A DNA stretch of 64,000 bases from an uncultured Rhodospirillaceae bacterium (GTDB lineage Bacteria; Pseudomonadota; Alphaproteobacteria; Rhodospirillales; Casp-alpha2). The position numbers and the translations under genes were made by a program. The DNA is taken from assembly GCA_913030825.1 (NCBI GenBank), contig CAJWCU010000014.1, positions 1-64,000 of the forward strand, in the 5' to 3' direction. Below the pieces are notes generated by a model that was not told the origin of the DNA, made no database searches, and saw only the letters and a list, made by a program, of their open reading frames with translations. Positions 18,959-29,411 of this stretch are shown here, piece after piece; position 1 is the first letter of the stretch, and each line of letters starts with the position of its first letter.

Positions 18959-19852
18959 ATGGGTTACATGGCCCCCAGTACGAAGGACCTGAGTTTCTCC
19001 CCGGAAGACAATCTGTCGCGCTATCTCTATCGCATCCGGGAATACCCCATGCTGGAACCGGAAGAGGAACTCGACCTCGCCCGGCGCTGGCAGGAAAATC
19101 AAGACGAAGAGGCGGCACGCCGCATGGTGACCAGTCACCTGCGCCTGGTCGCCAAGATTGCCATGGGCTATCGCGGCTACGGCCTGCCTGTGGGTGAACT
19201 GATTTCCGAAGGCAACGTCGGCATGATGCAGGCCGTCAAACGGTTCGACCCGGAACGGGGTTTCCGTCTGGCGACCTATGCCATGTGGTGGATCAGGGCG
19301 GCGATCCAGGAATACATTCTGCGGTCCTGGTCGCTGGTCAAAATGGGCACCACTGCGGCGCAGAAGAAGCTGTTCTTCAACCTGCGCAAGATCAAGGCCC
19401 AGATGCAGGCCATCGACGAAGGCGACCTGCACCCGGAACAAGTGACGCAGATCGCCGACCGCCTGGACGTTTCCGAGACCGAGGTCGTCAACATGAACCG
19501 GCGGCTTTCAGGTTCGGACCAATCCCTCAATGCGCCGCTCCGCCAGGATGCGGACGGTGAATGGCAGGATTGGCTGGTCGAGGAAACGGAAGATCAGGAA
19601 TCGCGGCTGGCCGATACCCAGGAGTTCAGCGAACGCCGCGATATGCTGGATGCGGCGTTGCAGTCGTTGTCGGACCGGGAACGGCACATCATTTCCGAAC
19701 GGCGGCTGAAGGAAAGCCCCGCGACGTTGCAGGATTTGTCCGCCGAGTACGGCATTTCCCGCGAACGGGTTCGCCAGATTGAAGTTCGGGCGTTTGAGAA
19801 ACTGCAGAAATCCGTGAAAAATGCGGTCATCGAGCGGCATATCAGCCACTAG
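18959..19852 (+). CDS. rpoH: RNA polymerase heat-shock sigma factor sigma-32
   Basis: LVAKIAMGYRGYGLPVGELISEGNVGMMQAVKRFDPERGFRLATYAMWWIRAAIQEYILRSWSLVKMGTTAAQKKLFFNLRK; ISRERVRQIEVRAFEKLQ. Confidence 0.97.
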   Translation: MGYMAPSTKDLSFSPEDNLSRYLYRIREYPMLEPEEELDLARRWQENQDEEAARRMVTSHLRLVAKIAMGYRGYGLPVGELISEGNVGMMQAVKRFDPERGFRLATYAMWWIRAAIQEYILRSWSLVKMGTTAAQKKLFFNLRKIKAQMQAIDEGDLHPEQVTQIADRLDVSETEVVNMNRRLSGSDQSLNAPLRQDADGEWQDWLVEETEDQESRLADTQEFSERRDMLDAALQSLSDRERHIISERRLKESPATLQDLSAEYGISRERVRQIEVRAFEKLQKSVKNAVIERHISH

Positions 19853-19875
19853 GCGCGGTAGTCTTCGGAAAATTC

Positions 19876-19905
19876 AGGGCGGTCCCTAAAGGGCCGCCCT
19901 TTTTC
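19876..19905 (+). terminator. rho-independent terminator downstream of rpoH
   Basis: AGGGCGGTCCC-TAAA-GGGCCGCCCT followed by TTTT. Confidence 0.85.
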
Positions 19906-19954
19906 GTGAAACCATGGAGACCTGTCTCGCCGGGCGGCCCGGCGCCTGTCGCGC

Positions 19955-20593
19955 CTACTGCGCGCCGGCCGCCTGGGGCGGTGAGTCGCCGCCGTCGGGC
20001 TCTTCCTTGGCTTCGATCGCTTCCATGGCTTCCATGGCGGCCTGGACCCCGCCCCCGGCCTGAACGCTGGGCTCGGCGCCGCCCGGTTGCGGCGCGGCGG
20101 ACGGCGGGCCCGGGGCGTCGGCGCCCGGAGCACGAATGCCCATGGTGACCTCGTCCCCCCATTCATCGATGATCCGCCGCTGATTGGACCGCAGGGCCGA
20201 CAGGCGCCGTTCGGTCAAGACGGTCATGAACGACGTGATGACCGGCGGAATGACGTTGTAGATGATCCAACCGCCCGCCGCCGAGCCGTACATGATGGCC
20301 AAGGCGAAGACGTCGGTGATGATATCCAGGGCGCCCTGCATGTTGTGATTGCCCGACCACAGGTCCATCAAATAGGGGAACAAACCCGCGAAATTCAGAG
20401 AACTGATACAGAAGAAACCGTACTTCTGATCCGTCCGGTCGGTGAAGAACGAGGTGATGGAGAAGATCATTCCGACACCGATCACCATGATCGTCGGCAG
20501 CGCGACGGCGATCAGCGTTACCGCGATCAGCAGGAAATAGAGCCAAAACTTGCCGCGCCGGGGTGCCGGTGCCCCCATGGGTGCCCTTGCCAT
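19955..20593 (-). CDS. integral membrane protein of unknown function, partner of the kinase-like gene
   Basis: 212-aa ORF with TM segments (FWLYFLLIAVTLIAVALPTIMVIGVGMIFSI; AGGWIIYNVIPPVITSFMTVL), 2 bp downstream of the kinase-like CDS. Confidence 0.75.
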   Translation of the reverse strand: MARAPMGAPAPRRGKFWLYFLLIAVTLIAVALPTIMVIGVGMIFSITSFFTDRTDQKYGFFCISSLNFAGLFPYLMDLWSGNHNMQGALDIITDVFALAIMYGSAAGGWIIYNVIPPVITSFMTVLTERRLSALRSNQRRIIDEWGDEVTMGIRAPGADAPGPPSAAPQPGGAEPSVQAGGGVQAAMEAMEAIEAKEEPDGGDSPPQAAGAQ

Positions 20594-20595
20594 CG

Positions 20596-22689
20596 CTAGA
20601 ACACCCGAACCATGAACAGGATCAATACGATGGACATGGTGACCAGAATGGCGCCCATGGCGGCGGCCTGCTGACCGGTACGTTCGGCCTTGGTCAACTG
20701 TTCCTCGCCGCGGCCTTCGATATCCTGAATTTCCAGTTCCGCCGCCGCGAATTCGGCGACCGCGTCTTCGAAGCCTTCAATGTCTTCGCGCCGACGGTCG
20801 GCGTTGTCCATCAGGTCGAACAGTTCGGGCAACGAGCCGCGCCGCACCAGACGTGGAATTTCGCGCTCGATCTCCTTGCGCGTGGTCCGGGAATGATAGG
20901 CGTTGATCGCCGGGCCCAGATGCCCGCCGACCCAACTGGCCAGGCCATAGACCGGCTCGACCCGCAATTTCCACTGAATGAAGGCCAGCAACGACAACAT
21001 GCCGATGGTTTGGGTGTCCGGATTCTCGGACGCCAGCGCCCGCATATGCGGGGAAATGTCTTCCTTGAACCGCGCCGTGATGAACGCCGCCATATGGCGA
21101 TCCAGGGGCTTCGACTTGATATCCTGCGTGTTGGCCGCACGATCGAGCGCCGGCAGCAGGTGTTCGATCTCCAGCACGTATTCCTGCAGCAGCAGCGTGC
21201 TCTGGCAGGGCAGGGACGGATTGCTTTCGTAAAGGCAGCGCTCGATCCCAAAGCCCGGATCCTTGTTGTTCAGGACGATCTTGAGCTGCGAGAAATTCTT
21301 TTGGTGGATCGAGGCCTCGGGGGCATAGGCCAACTGCGCCTGGAACCAGACGTCGGGAATGTCCTTGGCGATGATCTCCGCCGGAATTTGCGGGTCGCCC
21401 GTACGCAGCAAATCCATGGCGAAGGCGGGCCCGAAGCCATCCACCATGAAGGAAAAGCCCTTGTAGCGAATGGGCCCCATTGGATCCATGAGGATCGAGA
21501 CGCGGGTCACCGTCATCTCGTCCGATCCCGCGAAGGTGCCGGTCTGTGCCTTGGCGACGTCCAGAACGTTCTTGATGGCGTTGGCCAGGTTGGGGTCCTC
21601 GACCGACCGGCGGAGCCAGGTGTCGAACGTGTCGTCCCGCATGGCCTGGGCGCCTTCGGGGATATGCTTGCAGAAAGCATCGGCGAGTTGGCGCACGCTG
21701 TGATATTGGCGGCCCATGAAGGTGAACGGGTTCTGCCCCCGTTTGCCGGCCTTCTTCTGTTGCGGCGACATCTTGCGCCCGGACAGCCAGAGATCGATCT
21801 CTTCCGGTCCCCAACGCTGCGCCGGATCGTCGCCCATCATGCCGCGCAAAGGTTCCAGCAAGGACAAAGGCAGGTTTTCGTTGCCGGTGATCGCCGCGTA
21901 GGAGCCGGTCTCCAGCTTTTGCGCCTGCAGCTGTTCATGATCCAGATGGCTGCCCGGTTCCTTGTCGAGAACCAAGCCGACGATCGATACGGCAAAAGCA
22001 TAGGCGTCGTCGCGGGAATTGCCGACGCCGCGCCCCGCCGGTGGCGTCATGGCGCGTTCCGCCGGCTCGTACACGGGCGGCTGGTCGTATCCCGGCGGCG
22101 AGGAATAGCATTCGCCGAACGCGATCAATTGGCGGGCGGCATCCATGAAGAACAGGTTGTCGCGCCGGATCGCCCGATGGGCGACGCCGATCGACGCCAT
22201 TTCCTGCAACGCGCCGGCCAAGGGTTCGATGACCTTGCGCGGCAGATCGTATTCGGAAATCCGGAACTTGCCGTCCTGCAGCACCCGCCCGCCCAGGGGG
22301 CGTTCCAGAATGAGAATCATGGTGCGCTGGCGAATCTGGGGCCAATACGCGACATCCCATTCAAGGATGCCGACCAGAGCCTTGATGCCGGCCCCGCGCA
22401 GCGAGGTCATCGCGCCCATGCGGGTCGGCAGGCCCGGATTGCAGATCAAGGCGAAGACAGGCCGGTCGATGTCGCGCCGGTCCTCGGCCATGAATGCCTT
22501 GGCGGAAGGTGAATCCAAATCGGGTAGGGGGGTCGTCGGATCGACGGCGAAGCGCTCCTTGATTAGGAGCGGGCGCAGAGCTCCCGCCGCCGCGGCGTCG
22601 GCGTTCGGGTCTCCGCCCCCTTGCGGGGGGGCGTCCTGCGGCGGCGCCTCAGCGGCGGCCTCAGGTGCTTGGGTGGCGGTTTCAGCCAT
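20596..22689 (-). CDS. protein kinase-like protein with C-terminal TM anchor, probable pseudokinase
   Basis: Kinase-like layout: GVAHRAIRRDNLFFMDAARQLIAFGECYSSPPGYDQPPVYEPAERAM...DDAYAFAVSIVGLVL; C-terminal TM GAILVTMSIVLILFMVRVF. Start chosen at MAETATQAPEA. Confidence 0.78.
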   Translation of the reverse strand: MAETATQAPEAAAEAPPQDAPPQGGGDPNADAAAAGALRPLLIKERFAVDPTTPLPDLDSPSAKAFMAEDRRDIDRPVFALICNPGLPTRMGAMTSLRGAGIKALVGILEWDVAYWPQIRQRTMILILERPLGGRVLQDGKFRISEYDLPRKVIEPLAGALQEMASIGVAHRAIRRDNLFFMDAARQLIAFGECYSSPPGYDQPPVYEPAERAMTPPAGRGVGNSRDDAYAFAVSIVGLVLDKEPGSHLDHEQLQAQKLETGSYAAITGNENLPLSLLEPLRGMMGDDPAQRWGPEEIDLWLSGRKMSPQQKKAGKRGQNPFTFMGRQYHSVRQLADAFCKHIPEGAQAMRDDTFDTWLRRSVEDPNLANAIKNVLDVAKAQTGTFAGSDEMTVTRVSILMDPMGPIRYKGFSFMVDGFGPAFAMDLLRTGDPQIPAEIIAKDIPDVWFQAQLAYAPEASIHQKNFSQLKIVLNNKDPGFGIERCLYESNPSLPCQSTLLLQEYVLEIEHLLPALDRAANTQDIKSKPLDRHMAAFITARFKEDISPHMRALASENPDTQTIGMLSLLAFIQWKLRVEPVYGLASWVGGHLGPAINAYHSRTTRKEIEREIPRLVRRGSLPELFDLMDNADRRREDIEGFEDAVAEFAAAELEIQDIEGRGEEQLTKAERTGQQAAAMGAILVTMSIVLILFMVRVF

Positions 22690-22900
22690 GGCTCGTCGTT
22701 TCGTGCCCCATCCTTCGCCTGCGGAAACGGCGCGCATCCCTGTCCCCTCCAGGGCGCGTGCCCACAAATCCCCACATTTTCACGCTCTGATGGTACCCGC
22801 CATTCCCTTGATAGACAATTAATGGACGGCGGGCATTCGGGCAGGTCCGAGCGTGCCGGTACGGGGCGGCGAAATCGGCCGGTTTCGGCTTCGGTTCGGG

Positions 22901-24193
22901 TCAGTCGGCGAAAGGGTCGTGGACGAGAATCGTGTCTTCGCGTTCCGGGCTGGTCGACAGCAGGGCGACCGGCGCTTCGATCAGTTCCTCGATACGGCGG
23001 ATGTACTTGATCGCCGTCGCCGGCAGGTCGGCCCAGGACCGCGCCCCGTAGGTGCTTTCGGACCAGCCTTCCATTTCCTCGAAGATCGGTTCGACCCGCG
23101 CCTGTTCGCGCTGCGCCGCCGGCAGGTGGTCGAGCACTTTGCCGTCCAGTCGATAGCCGGTGCAGACCTTCAGAACCTTCTGGCCGTCCAGCACGTCCAG
23201 CTTGGTCAGAGCAATGCCGTGAATGCCGTTGACCTTGATCGCCTGGCGGACCATCACCGCGTCGAACCAGCCGCAGCGCCGCGCCCGGCCGGTGACGGTG
23301 CCGAATTCGCGCCCGCGTTCACCCAATTCGCGGCCGACGTCGTCGTCCAGTTCCGTCGGGAACGGACCCGAGCCGACGCGCGTCGTATAGGCCTTGGTGA
23401 TGCCCAGCACGAAGCCCACGGCACCCGGCCCCTGGCCGGACCCGGTGGCGGCCTGACCGGCGACCGTGTTGGACGAGGTCACGTAGGGGTAGGTTCCGTG
23501 ATCCAGGTCGAGCATGGCGCCTTGGGCGCCTTCGAACAGGATGCGTTTGCCACGGCTCCGGGCCTGATCCAGTTCCTGCCAGACCGTGGCGGCATAGGGC
23601 AGGACCTTGGGGGCGATCTCGATCAGTTCGGTCAGCAACTCGTCGCCGTCCACTTCGGGCATGCCGAGCCCGCGCAACAGCGCGTTGTGGTGGAACAGCA
23701 GGCCTTCGATCTTGTCCTTCAAGAGGTCTCGGTCGCGCAGGTCGCCGACGCGGATCGCCCGGCGCGCGGTCTTATCCTCGTAGGCCGGGCCGATGCCGCG
23801 TCCGGTGGTTCCGATCTTGGCCTTGCCGGCGGCCTGTTCGCGGGCCAGGTCCAGATTGCGGTGAAGCGGCAGGATCAGCGGGCAGCCTTCCGAAAGACGC
23901 AGGCTTTCCGGCGTCACGGCGACGCCCTGTTCCTGAATTTTCTCGATTTCGGAGATCAGCGCCCAGGGGTCGACGACCACGCCGTTGCCGATGACCGACA
24001 GCTTGCCCTTGCGCACGATGCCGGACGGCAGCAACGACAGCTTGTAGGTCACGCCGTCGATGACGAGCGTATGGCCCGCGTTGTGCCCACCCTGGAAACG
24101 GACGACCACGTCGGCCCGTTCCGAAAGCCAGTCAACGATCTTGCCTTTGCCTTCGTCGCCCCACTGCGAGCCGACGACAACCACGTTCGTCAT
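22901..24193 (-). CDS. purA: adenylosuccinate synthetase
   Basis: [66 protein letters not shown]. Confidence 0.98.
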   Translation of the reverse strand: MTNVVVVGSQWGDEGKGKIVDWLSERADVVVRFQGGHNAGHTLVIDGVTYKLSLLPSGIVRKGKLSVIGNGVVVDPWALISEIEKIQEQGVAVTPESLRLSEGCPLILPLHRNLDLAREQAAGKAKIGTTGRGIGPAYEDKTARRAIRVGDLRDRDLLKDKIEGLLFHHNALLRGLGMPEVDGDELLTELIEIAPKVLPYAATVWQELDQARSRGKRILFEGAQGAMLDLDHGTYPYVTSSNTVAGQAATGSGQGPGAVGFVLGITKAYTTRVGSGPFPTELDDDVGRELGERGREFGTVTGRARRCGWFDAVMVRQAIKVNGIHGIALTKLDVLDGQKVLKVCTGYRLDGKVLDHLPAAQREQARVEPIFEEMEGWSESTYGARSWADLPATAIKYIRRIEELIEAPVALLSTSPEREDTILVHDPFAD

Positions 24194-24234
24194 ATTGCTG
24201 TTCCGATCATGTCCTAGTTCGGGTTACCGGTACT

Positions 24235-25422
24235 TCAGTCTTCGGCGGCAACAGGTTGGCCGTCCTTCAGCCAATGGCCGCAATGCAGGCGGGCTGCTTC
24301 GGCGGCGGGGTCCGACGCGTCTTCCAGCCCGGAGACGGTGATCCAGCCTTCGGCGCGCAAGGCGTCCAGGCGGGCACGATCCGTGCCTGCCGGCACGAAC
24401 AGCCGGCGGCCCGTTGCCGGGCGCGGCAGCGCACGCAGCAGGGTATCGGTGAACAGGGTAAAGCCGGTCGCCGGCTCGCCTTCGGTGCCGCCGTTTCCGG
24501 CGCCGTTTCCGGCGAGGTAGCGTCCGCCCGACCCCAATTCGCCGCGCACCCCGGCGGCATAAAGCGTGAAGGTCACGCCGCCGTGGTATTCGAAGCCCCG
24601 GTGTTCGACCGGGTCGATGGTCAAGGTCAGGTCCGGCGCCATTCGGCGCACCTGTTCGACGATCGCCTTCAGACCCGCCCATTCGGCGGCGGCGGCGGGC
24701 GGCAGATCGATGGCGTCGACCGCGGCCAGCGTGTCGTCGGCCGGACCGGCGGCCAGGACAAGGCGTTTCAGGGTATTCGTCAGATCATCGCCCAATTGCT
24801 TCGCAAGATCGTCCAGGGCGCCCGTGTCCTTGTGGTCCAGGGCTTCACGAAGAGGCCGGATGACGGGGGCTTCGGCGCGGTCCCCGAGGATCGCCGAAAC
24901 CAGGGACGGCAGGGCAAGGTCGATGGAAACGCCGGTGACGCCGATGTAGCCGACGGCGTCGGCGGCCATGGCGATGATTTCCGCATCGGCGGCCGGGGCG
25001 GCGCTGCCGATCAGTTCCGCGCCGATCTGGGCGAACTGCCGTTCCGGGCGAATCTGGTCGCCGCGCACGCGCAGCACCTGGCCCGCATAGCAAAGGCGGA
25101 GCGGCCGGGGGGCGGATTTCAGGCGGCTGGCGGCAATCCGCGCGATCTGCGGCGTGATGTCGGCGCGCAGGCCCATCATGCGCTGCGAGACCGGATCCAT
25201 CAGACGGAAGACCTGGCGGTCCATGGCCGCACCGGTGCCGGACAGCAGGCTGTCCTCGAATTCCATCAACGGCGGCTTCACGCGCTCGTACCCGCGCGCA
25301 TGGCAGGCGTCGATCAGGCGTTCGGTGACCGAAGCCTCGAAACCCGCATCAGGGGGCAGGAGGTCGGATAAGCCGGCGGGCAGCAGACCTGGATTGGAGA
25401 AATTTTCCATCGCGGGAGCCAA
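24235..25422 (-). CDS. hisZ: ATP phosphoribosyltransferase regulatory subunit
   Basis: HisS-like class II fold: GLLPAGLSDLLPPDAGFEASVTERL; LRADITPQIARIAASRL; next to purA. Confidence 0.92.
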   Translation of the reverse strand: MAPAMENFSNPGLLPAGLSDLLPPDAGFEASVTERLIDACHARGYERVKPPLMEFEDSLLSGTGAAMDRQVFRLMDPVSQRMMGLRADITPQIARIAASRLKSAPRPLRLCYAGQVLRVRGDQIRPERQFAQIGAELIGSAAPAADAEIIAMAADAVGYIGVTGVSIDLALPSLVSAILGDRAEAPVIRPLREALDHKDTGALDDLAKQLGDDLTNTLKRLVLAAGPADDTLAAVDAIDLPPAAAAEWAGLKAIVEQVRRMAPDLTLTIDPVEHRGFEYHGGVTFTLYAAGVRGELGSGGRYLAGNGAGNGGTEGEPATGFTLFTDTLLRALPRPATGRRLFVPAGTDRARLDALRAEGWITVSGLEDASDPAAEAARLHCGHWLKDGQPVAAED

Positions 25423-25575
25423 GTTAATGCGTTAACGCGGGGCCGGCGGGATGATCGCGGCCCACGGCCCCGTTTCCTAAACGGTTTGCCCCTGGGGGGC
25501 AAGCGCCGTGGCGGTACGATCGGCGGCCGCGATGCGCGCCGTGGCCGGCAAAGGATGTGGATTCCGGGGAAAAAG

Positions 25576-26193
25576 TCAGTCGGGCAGGGTAATGGTGCGG
25601 TCCTTGACCGTCTCGCCGACGATTTCGACCAGGGGGGCGACCATGGCGCCGATCAACGCTTCGTTTGTGGCGGCGCCCAATTTGCCGGTCGCCCAACCCT
25701 GCCAGTAGCGTTCGATGCGCCCGGCCTCAGCCGGGCCGTCGACGGTGACCTTAAGGCGGTATTTGGTCGGCGTGACGATCTTCGTTCCGCCTTGACCCTT
25801 ATTCAGAATGCCGCCGGTCTTGGAATTGAAGACGTTGAATTTGGCATGGGAGTCGTCGTCGATTCCCTGATTGGTGCCTCGACTGGTCTGCAGATCGAGG
25901 ATGTAGCGCTTGTCCGTGAAGGTATAGGCACCGAGCTCATCCTGGATTTCAAAGGTCAGCACCAAATCCGCCTTCGGCTCCACGCGATAGCCACGGTTCG
26001 TCAATTCGCGCACGAACTGATCCTTGAGGGTCAGCGATTCATCCGAATCGTCGAGGGCGCGCACGGACAAAACCTTCCCGGCGGGAATGGGTTTTTGGGA
26101 AATCGCGTTCACGTGCCCTTCGGCGGCCAACACGGCGCCCGACATAAAAATGCCGGTCAACAGGGCCAAGCAGGTCAATTGGGCTTTGATCAT
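25576..26193 (-). CDS. exported hypothetical protein
   Basis: Signal peptide MIKAQLTCLALLTGIFMSGAVLAAEG; 205-aa body with no confident family. Confidence 0.7.
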   Translation of the reverse strand: MIKAQLTCLALLTGIFMSGAVLAAEGHVNAISQKPIPAGKVLSVRALDDSDESLTLKDQFVRELTNRGYRVEPKADLVLTFEIQDELGAYTFTDKRYILDLQTSRGTNQGIDDDSHAKFNVFNSKTGGILNKGQGGTKIVTPTKYRLKVTVDGPAEAGRIERYWQGWATGKLGAATNEALIGAMVAPLVEIVGETVKDRTITLPD

Positions 26194-26447
26194 CTTCGAT
26201 TCCGTTCCGTCACACCGTTTTTCGAACACGCCGCCGTGTCCGGACGGGCATCCGTCGTGGCATTTCCACTAAACTGCCGCGAATTTTCCACCGCAGGCTT
26301 TGCCGTTTTCCCCGATAAGCCCTGAAATCAGGGCCGATGCGGCGGTTGACGGTCTTGTTAACGCTCGATTAGAGCATAGAAAAGTTAAAACGGATATAAG
26401 CCGGGCAGAGCCGGAATCCAAGTGCGGATGAGCAGGAGAGCGAACGG

Positions 26448-28034
26448 GTGGTGACGGGAACGGCGAACCTCGGGCGTGGAAAGGGCGCCGTCGCGGCGGG
26501 AGATTCGCTGACCGCACAGGCTGCGGCGGATATTTTGCGCGACGGTGGCAATGCCTTCGATGCCGCCCTTGGCGCCATGTGCGCCGCGACCGTGGCCGAA
26601 CCGGTGCTGGCGTCGTTCGGTGGTGGCGGATTTCTCCTGGCGCGGCCCGCCGATGAAGCCCCCCGCCTTTTCGATTTCTTCGCCCAGACGCCGAAACAGG
26701 GGCCGTCGCCGGACGGCCGCGATTTCTATCCGATCGTCGCCGACTTCGGCGCGGCGCAGCAGGAATTTCACATCGGCCTCGGGTCCATGGCCGTTCCCGG
26801 TCTGCCCCATGGTTTGTTTCGGGTTCATGGCGAGCTCGGCCATATGCCGCTCAACCGGTTGATCGAACCAGCCTTGGCCGTGGCCCGCGACGGATACGAC
26901 CTGACCCCGTTCCAGGAATACCTGTTCAGCGTCGTCGGGCCGATCTACACGGCGACCGAGGGGGCGCGGGCGCTCTTCGCGACGCAGGGTCCTTCCGGGC
27001 GGCTGCTTGCCGCCGGCGACCGGTTCCGAAATCCGGAGACGGCGGATTTTCTCGACGCCCTGGTGCGTGAAGGGCCGCGCCTGTTTTACGAAGGCGACGT
27101 GGCGCGGCGGATCGTCGAAGACTGCGTCGCCGGAGGCGGGAGCCTGACGGCAGAGGACTTGGCGGGCTACCGGACGGAGGTGCGCGCACCGCTTGCCGTC
27201 GATTTCGGCCGGGCGACGGTTCTCACGAACGCGCCGCCGTCGTCTGGCGGCCTGTTGATCGCTTTTGCGCTCAAACTGTTGGAGGGTGCCGAGGGCCTGC
27301 GCGGCGCTTGGGGCGACCAAGCCCACCTGACGGCATTGGCGCGGGCGATGGCGGTAACCGACGGCGCGCGCCGGGATTTATCGAATGGCGGCGGCGGCGG
27401 CGACTTGGCCGGATTGCTCGACCCGGCGGCGATGGACGGTTTTCGCAAGGCTTTCCTCGACCATCCTCAGGTCCGCCGCGGCACGACCCATATCAGCGTC
27501 ATCGACGGCATGGATAATGCCTGTGCCTTGACCCTCTCCAACGGCGAAGGCGCGGGCTATGTCGTGCCCGGCACCGGTGTGATGATGAACAACATGCTGG
27601 GCGAGGAAGACATCAATCCGCAAGGCTTCGATCGTTGGCCGCTGGATGTGCGCCTGGGCTCGATGATGGCGCCCACCGCGGTCGAGACGGCGGAGCGGCT
27701 GATCGTCCTGGGCTCCGGCGGATCCAACCGCATTCGCACGGCGGTGCTTCAGGTGATCGTCAATCTGCTGGCCTTCGATATGACGGCGTCCGAGGCCGTC
27801 GCCGCGCCGCGCATTCATGTCGAGCGGGGACATCTGGATATGGAGCCCGGCTGGCCCGAGGCCACGGCGGTTTTCGATGATTTTCCGGATCATCGCGTCT
27901 GGCCAGAGCGCAATCTGTTTTTCGGCGGCGTTCACATGGCCGCTCTGGAAACCGGCGGCGGCGAGGCGATTGGCGGCATGGCGGCGGCGGGAGACGGTCG
28001 GCGGGCCGGGTGCGCCATCGTCCTTGAGGGATGA
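26448..28034 (+). CDS. gamma-glutamyltransferase family protein
   Basis: DSLTAQAAADILRDGGNAFDAALGAMCAATVAEPVLASFGGGGF; catalytic TTHISVIDGMDNACALTLSNGEGAG. Confidence 0.92.
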   Translation: MVTGTANLGRGKGAVAAGDSLTAQAAADILRDGGNAFDAALGAMCAATVAEPVLASFGGGGFLLARPADEAPRLFDFFAQTPKQGPSPDGRDFYPIVADFGAAQQEFHIGLGSMAVPGLPHGLFRVHGELGHMPLNRLIEPALAVARDGYDLTPFQEYLFSVVGPIYTATEGARALFATQGPSGRLLAAGDRFRNPETADFLDALVREGPRLFYEGDVARRIVEDCVAGGGSLTAEDLAGYRTEVRAPLAVDFGRATVLTNAPPSSGGLLIAFALKLLEGAEGLRGAWGDQAHLTALARAMAVTDGARRDLSNGGGGGDLAGLLDPAAMDGFRKAFLDHPQVRRGTTHISVIDGMDNACALTLSNGEGAGYVVPGTGVMMNNMLGEEDINPQGFDRWPLDVRLGSMMAPTAVETAERLIVLGSGGSNRIRTAVLQVIVNLLAFDMTASEAVAAPRIHVERGHLDMEPGWPEATAVFDDFPDHRVWPERNLFFGGVHMAALETGGGEAIGGMAAAGDGRRAGCAIVLEG

Positions 28035-28161
28035 CGGCAGGCGCCACGGCGCACCGGCTCCCGGGTCATTTCGGATGGAGTTGCCGGTCCAACTTGCCTA
28101 AGATCAATCTAATAAGATTGTGTGTAGAATTTTGCTCTTGGAAATGGCGAGGGGGAATAGC

Positions 28162-28860
28162 GTGTCGGATGGGAATGCGCGATCACTGGCGCAGATACAT
28201 CTGTTGTCGGACTTGAATGAGCAGGAACTCGAACGGCTGGAACAAGCCTGTTCGTGGAAGACCTACGACGCTCAGGAACAGATCATCGACCGTCAAAGCG
28301 AAACGCGGGACGTCTTCTTCGTCGTCTCGGGTGCTGCGCGGGTCGTCATCTATTCCCTGTCCGGGCGGGAAATCACCCTGGACGACGTCAATGCCGGCGG
28401 TCATTTCGGCGACTTGGCGGCGATCGACGGGGCGCCCCGGTCGGCCAGTGTCATGGCCTTGAAGGACACGACCATCGCATCCCTGTCGCAGGAACGCTTC
28501 CTGCAACTCCTGTCCGAAAACTTCGATGTGACCCTGCGCCTGATGAAATCATTGGCGCGGATCGTGCGCACATCGACGGATCGGATCATGGATCTCAGCA
28601 CCCTGGCGGCCAACAACCGGGTACAGGCGGATCTGCTCCGCCTGGCGCGCAACAACATGGTCGGTGAAAATCGCGCCGAACTTGTCCCGATCCCGGTACA
28701 CGGCGACATCGCCAGCCGGGTTTCGACGACCCGTGAGACGGTCGCGCGGGTCCTCAGTGACCTGTCCCGTCAAGGCGTCGTCGAACGCCTTAAGGACCGC
28801 TTGGTGATCGACGATGTCGACCATCTCGAAGACATGGTCGAAGAGGTTCGCGGCGAATAG
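28162..28860 (+). CDS. Crp/Fnr family transcriptional regulator
   Basis: cNMP-binding DVFFVVSGAARVVIYSLSGREITLDDVNAGGHFGDLAAIDGAPRSASVMAL; HTH DIASRVSTTRETVARVLSDLSRQGVVERL; GTG 28162 preceded by GAGGGGG. Confidence 0.92.
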   Translation: MSDGNARSLAQIHLLSDLNEQELERLEQACSWKTYDAQEQIIDRQSETRDVFFVVSGAARVVIYSLSGREITLDDVNAGGHFGDLAAIDGAPRSASVMALKDTTIASLSQERFLQLLSENFDVTLRLMKSLARIVRTSTDRIMDLSTLAANNRVQADLLRLARNNMVGENRAELVPIPVHGDIASRVSTTRETVARVLSDLSRQGVVERLKDRLVIDDVDHLEDMVEEVRGE

Positions 28861-29019
28861 TTTCCGGCCGTCCAGCCGTTTGACTTGATGGGGCGTTTCG
28901 GACAGTATCTCGAGCAGAGGTTACGGTGATTCCTGCCAGGGTCAAAGGCCCGGCAAGACTGACTTTCGCAGTCCGTAAAAGCCCGCTTCGTGGCTGAAAA
29001 TTGATCGGAAGAATGAAAT

Positions 29020-29385
29020 ATGGCGAAAACGATTTTGATTGTTGAGGACAACGATCTCAACATGAAGTTGTTCAACGACCTGTTGCAGGCGAACGGCTAC
29101 AATACGATCCAGACCATGGACGGCCGTGACGCCATCCAACTTGCCCAGGAACACCGCCCTGATTTGATTTTGATGGATATCCAATTGCCGGAGATTTCGG
29201 GTCTCGAGGTCACAAAGATGCTCAAGGCCGATGATTCGTTGAAGGAAATCCCGGTCATCGCCGTCACGGCCTTCGCCATGAAGGGCGACGAGGAAAAAAT
29301 CCGCGAGGGTGGCTGCGAGGGCTATATCGCCAAACCGATTTCCGTGCCCACGTTCCTGGAGACGGTCGCGAAGTTTCTTGATTGA
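29020..29385 (+). CDS. divK: single-domain response regulator DivK
   Basis: [68 protein letters not shown]; directly upstream of pleD. Confidence 0.93.
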   Translation: MAKTILIVEDNDLNMKLFNDLLQANGYNTIQTMDGRDAIQLAQEHRPDLILMDIQLPEISGLEVTKMLKADDSLKEIPVIAVTAFAMKGDEEKIREGGCEGYIAKPISVPTFLETVAKFLD

Positions 29386-29411
29386 TCGCCGCATTTGGGC
29401 GGTAACGGATT

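Noticed and set aside
20563-22512. 649-aa plus-strand ORF
   Set aside because: Antisense to the kinase-like gene, no recognisable motifs
22853-24217. 454-aa plus-strand ORF
   Set aside because: Antisense to purA
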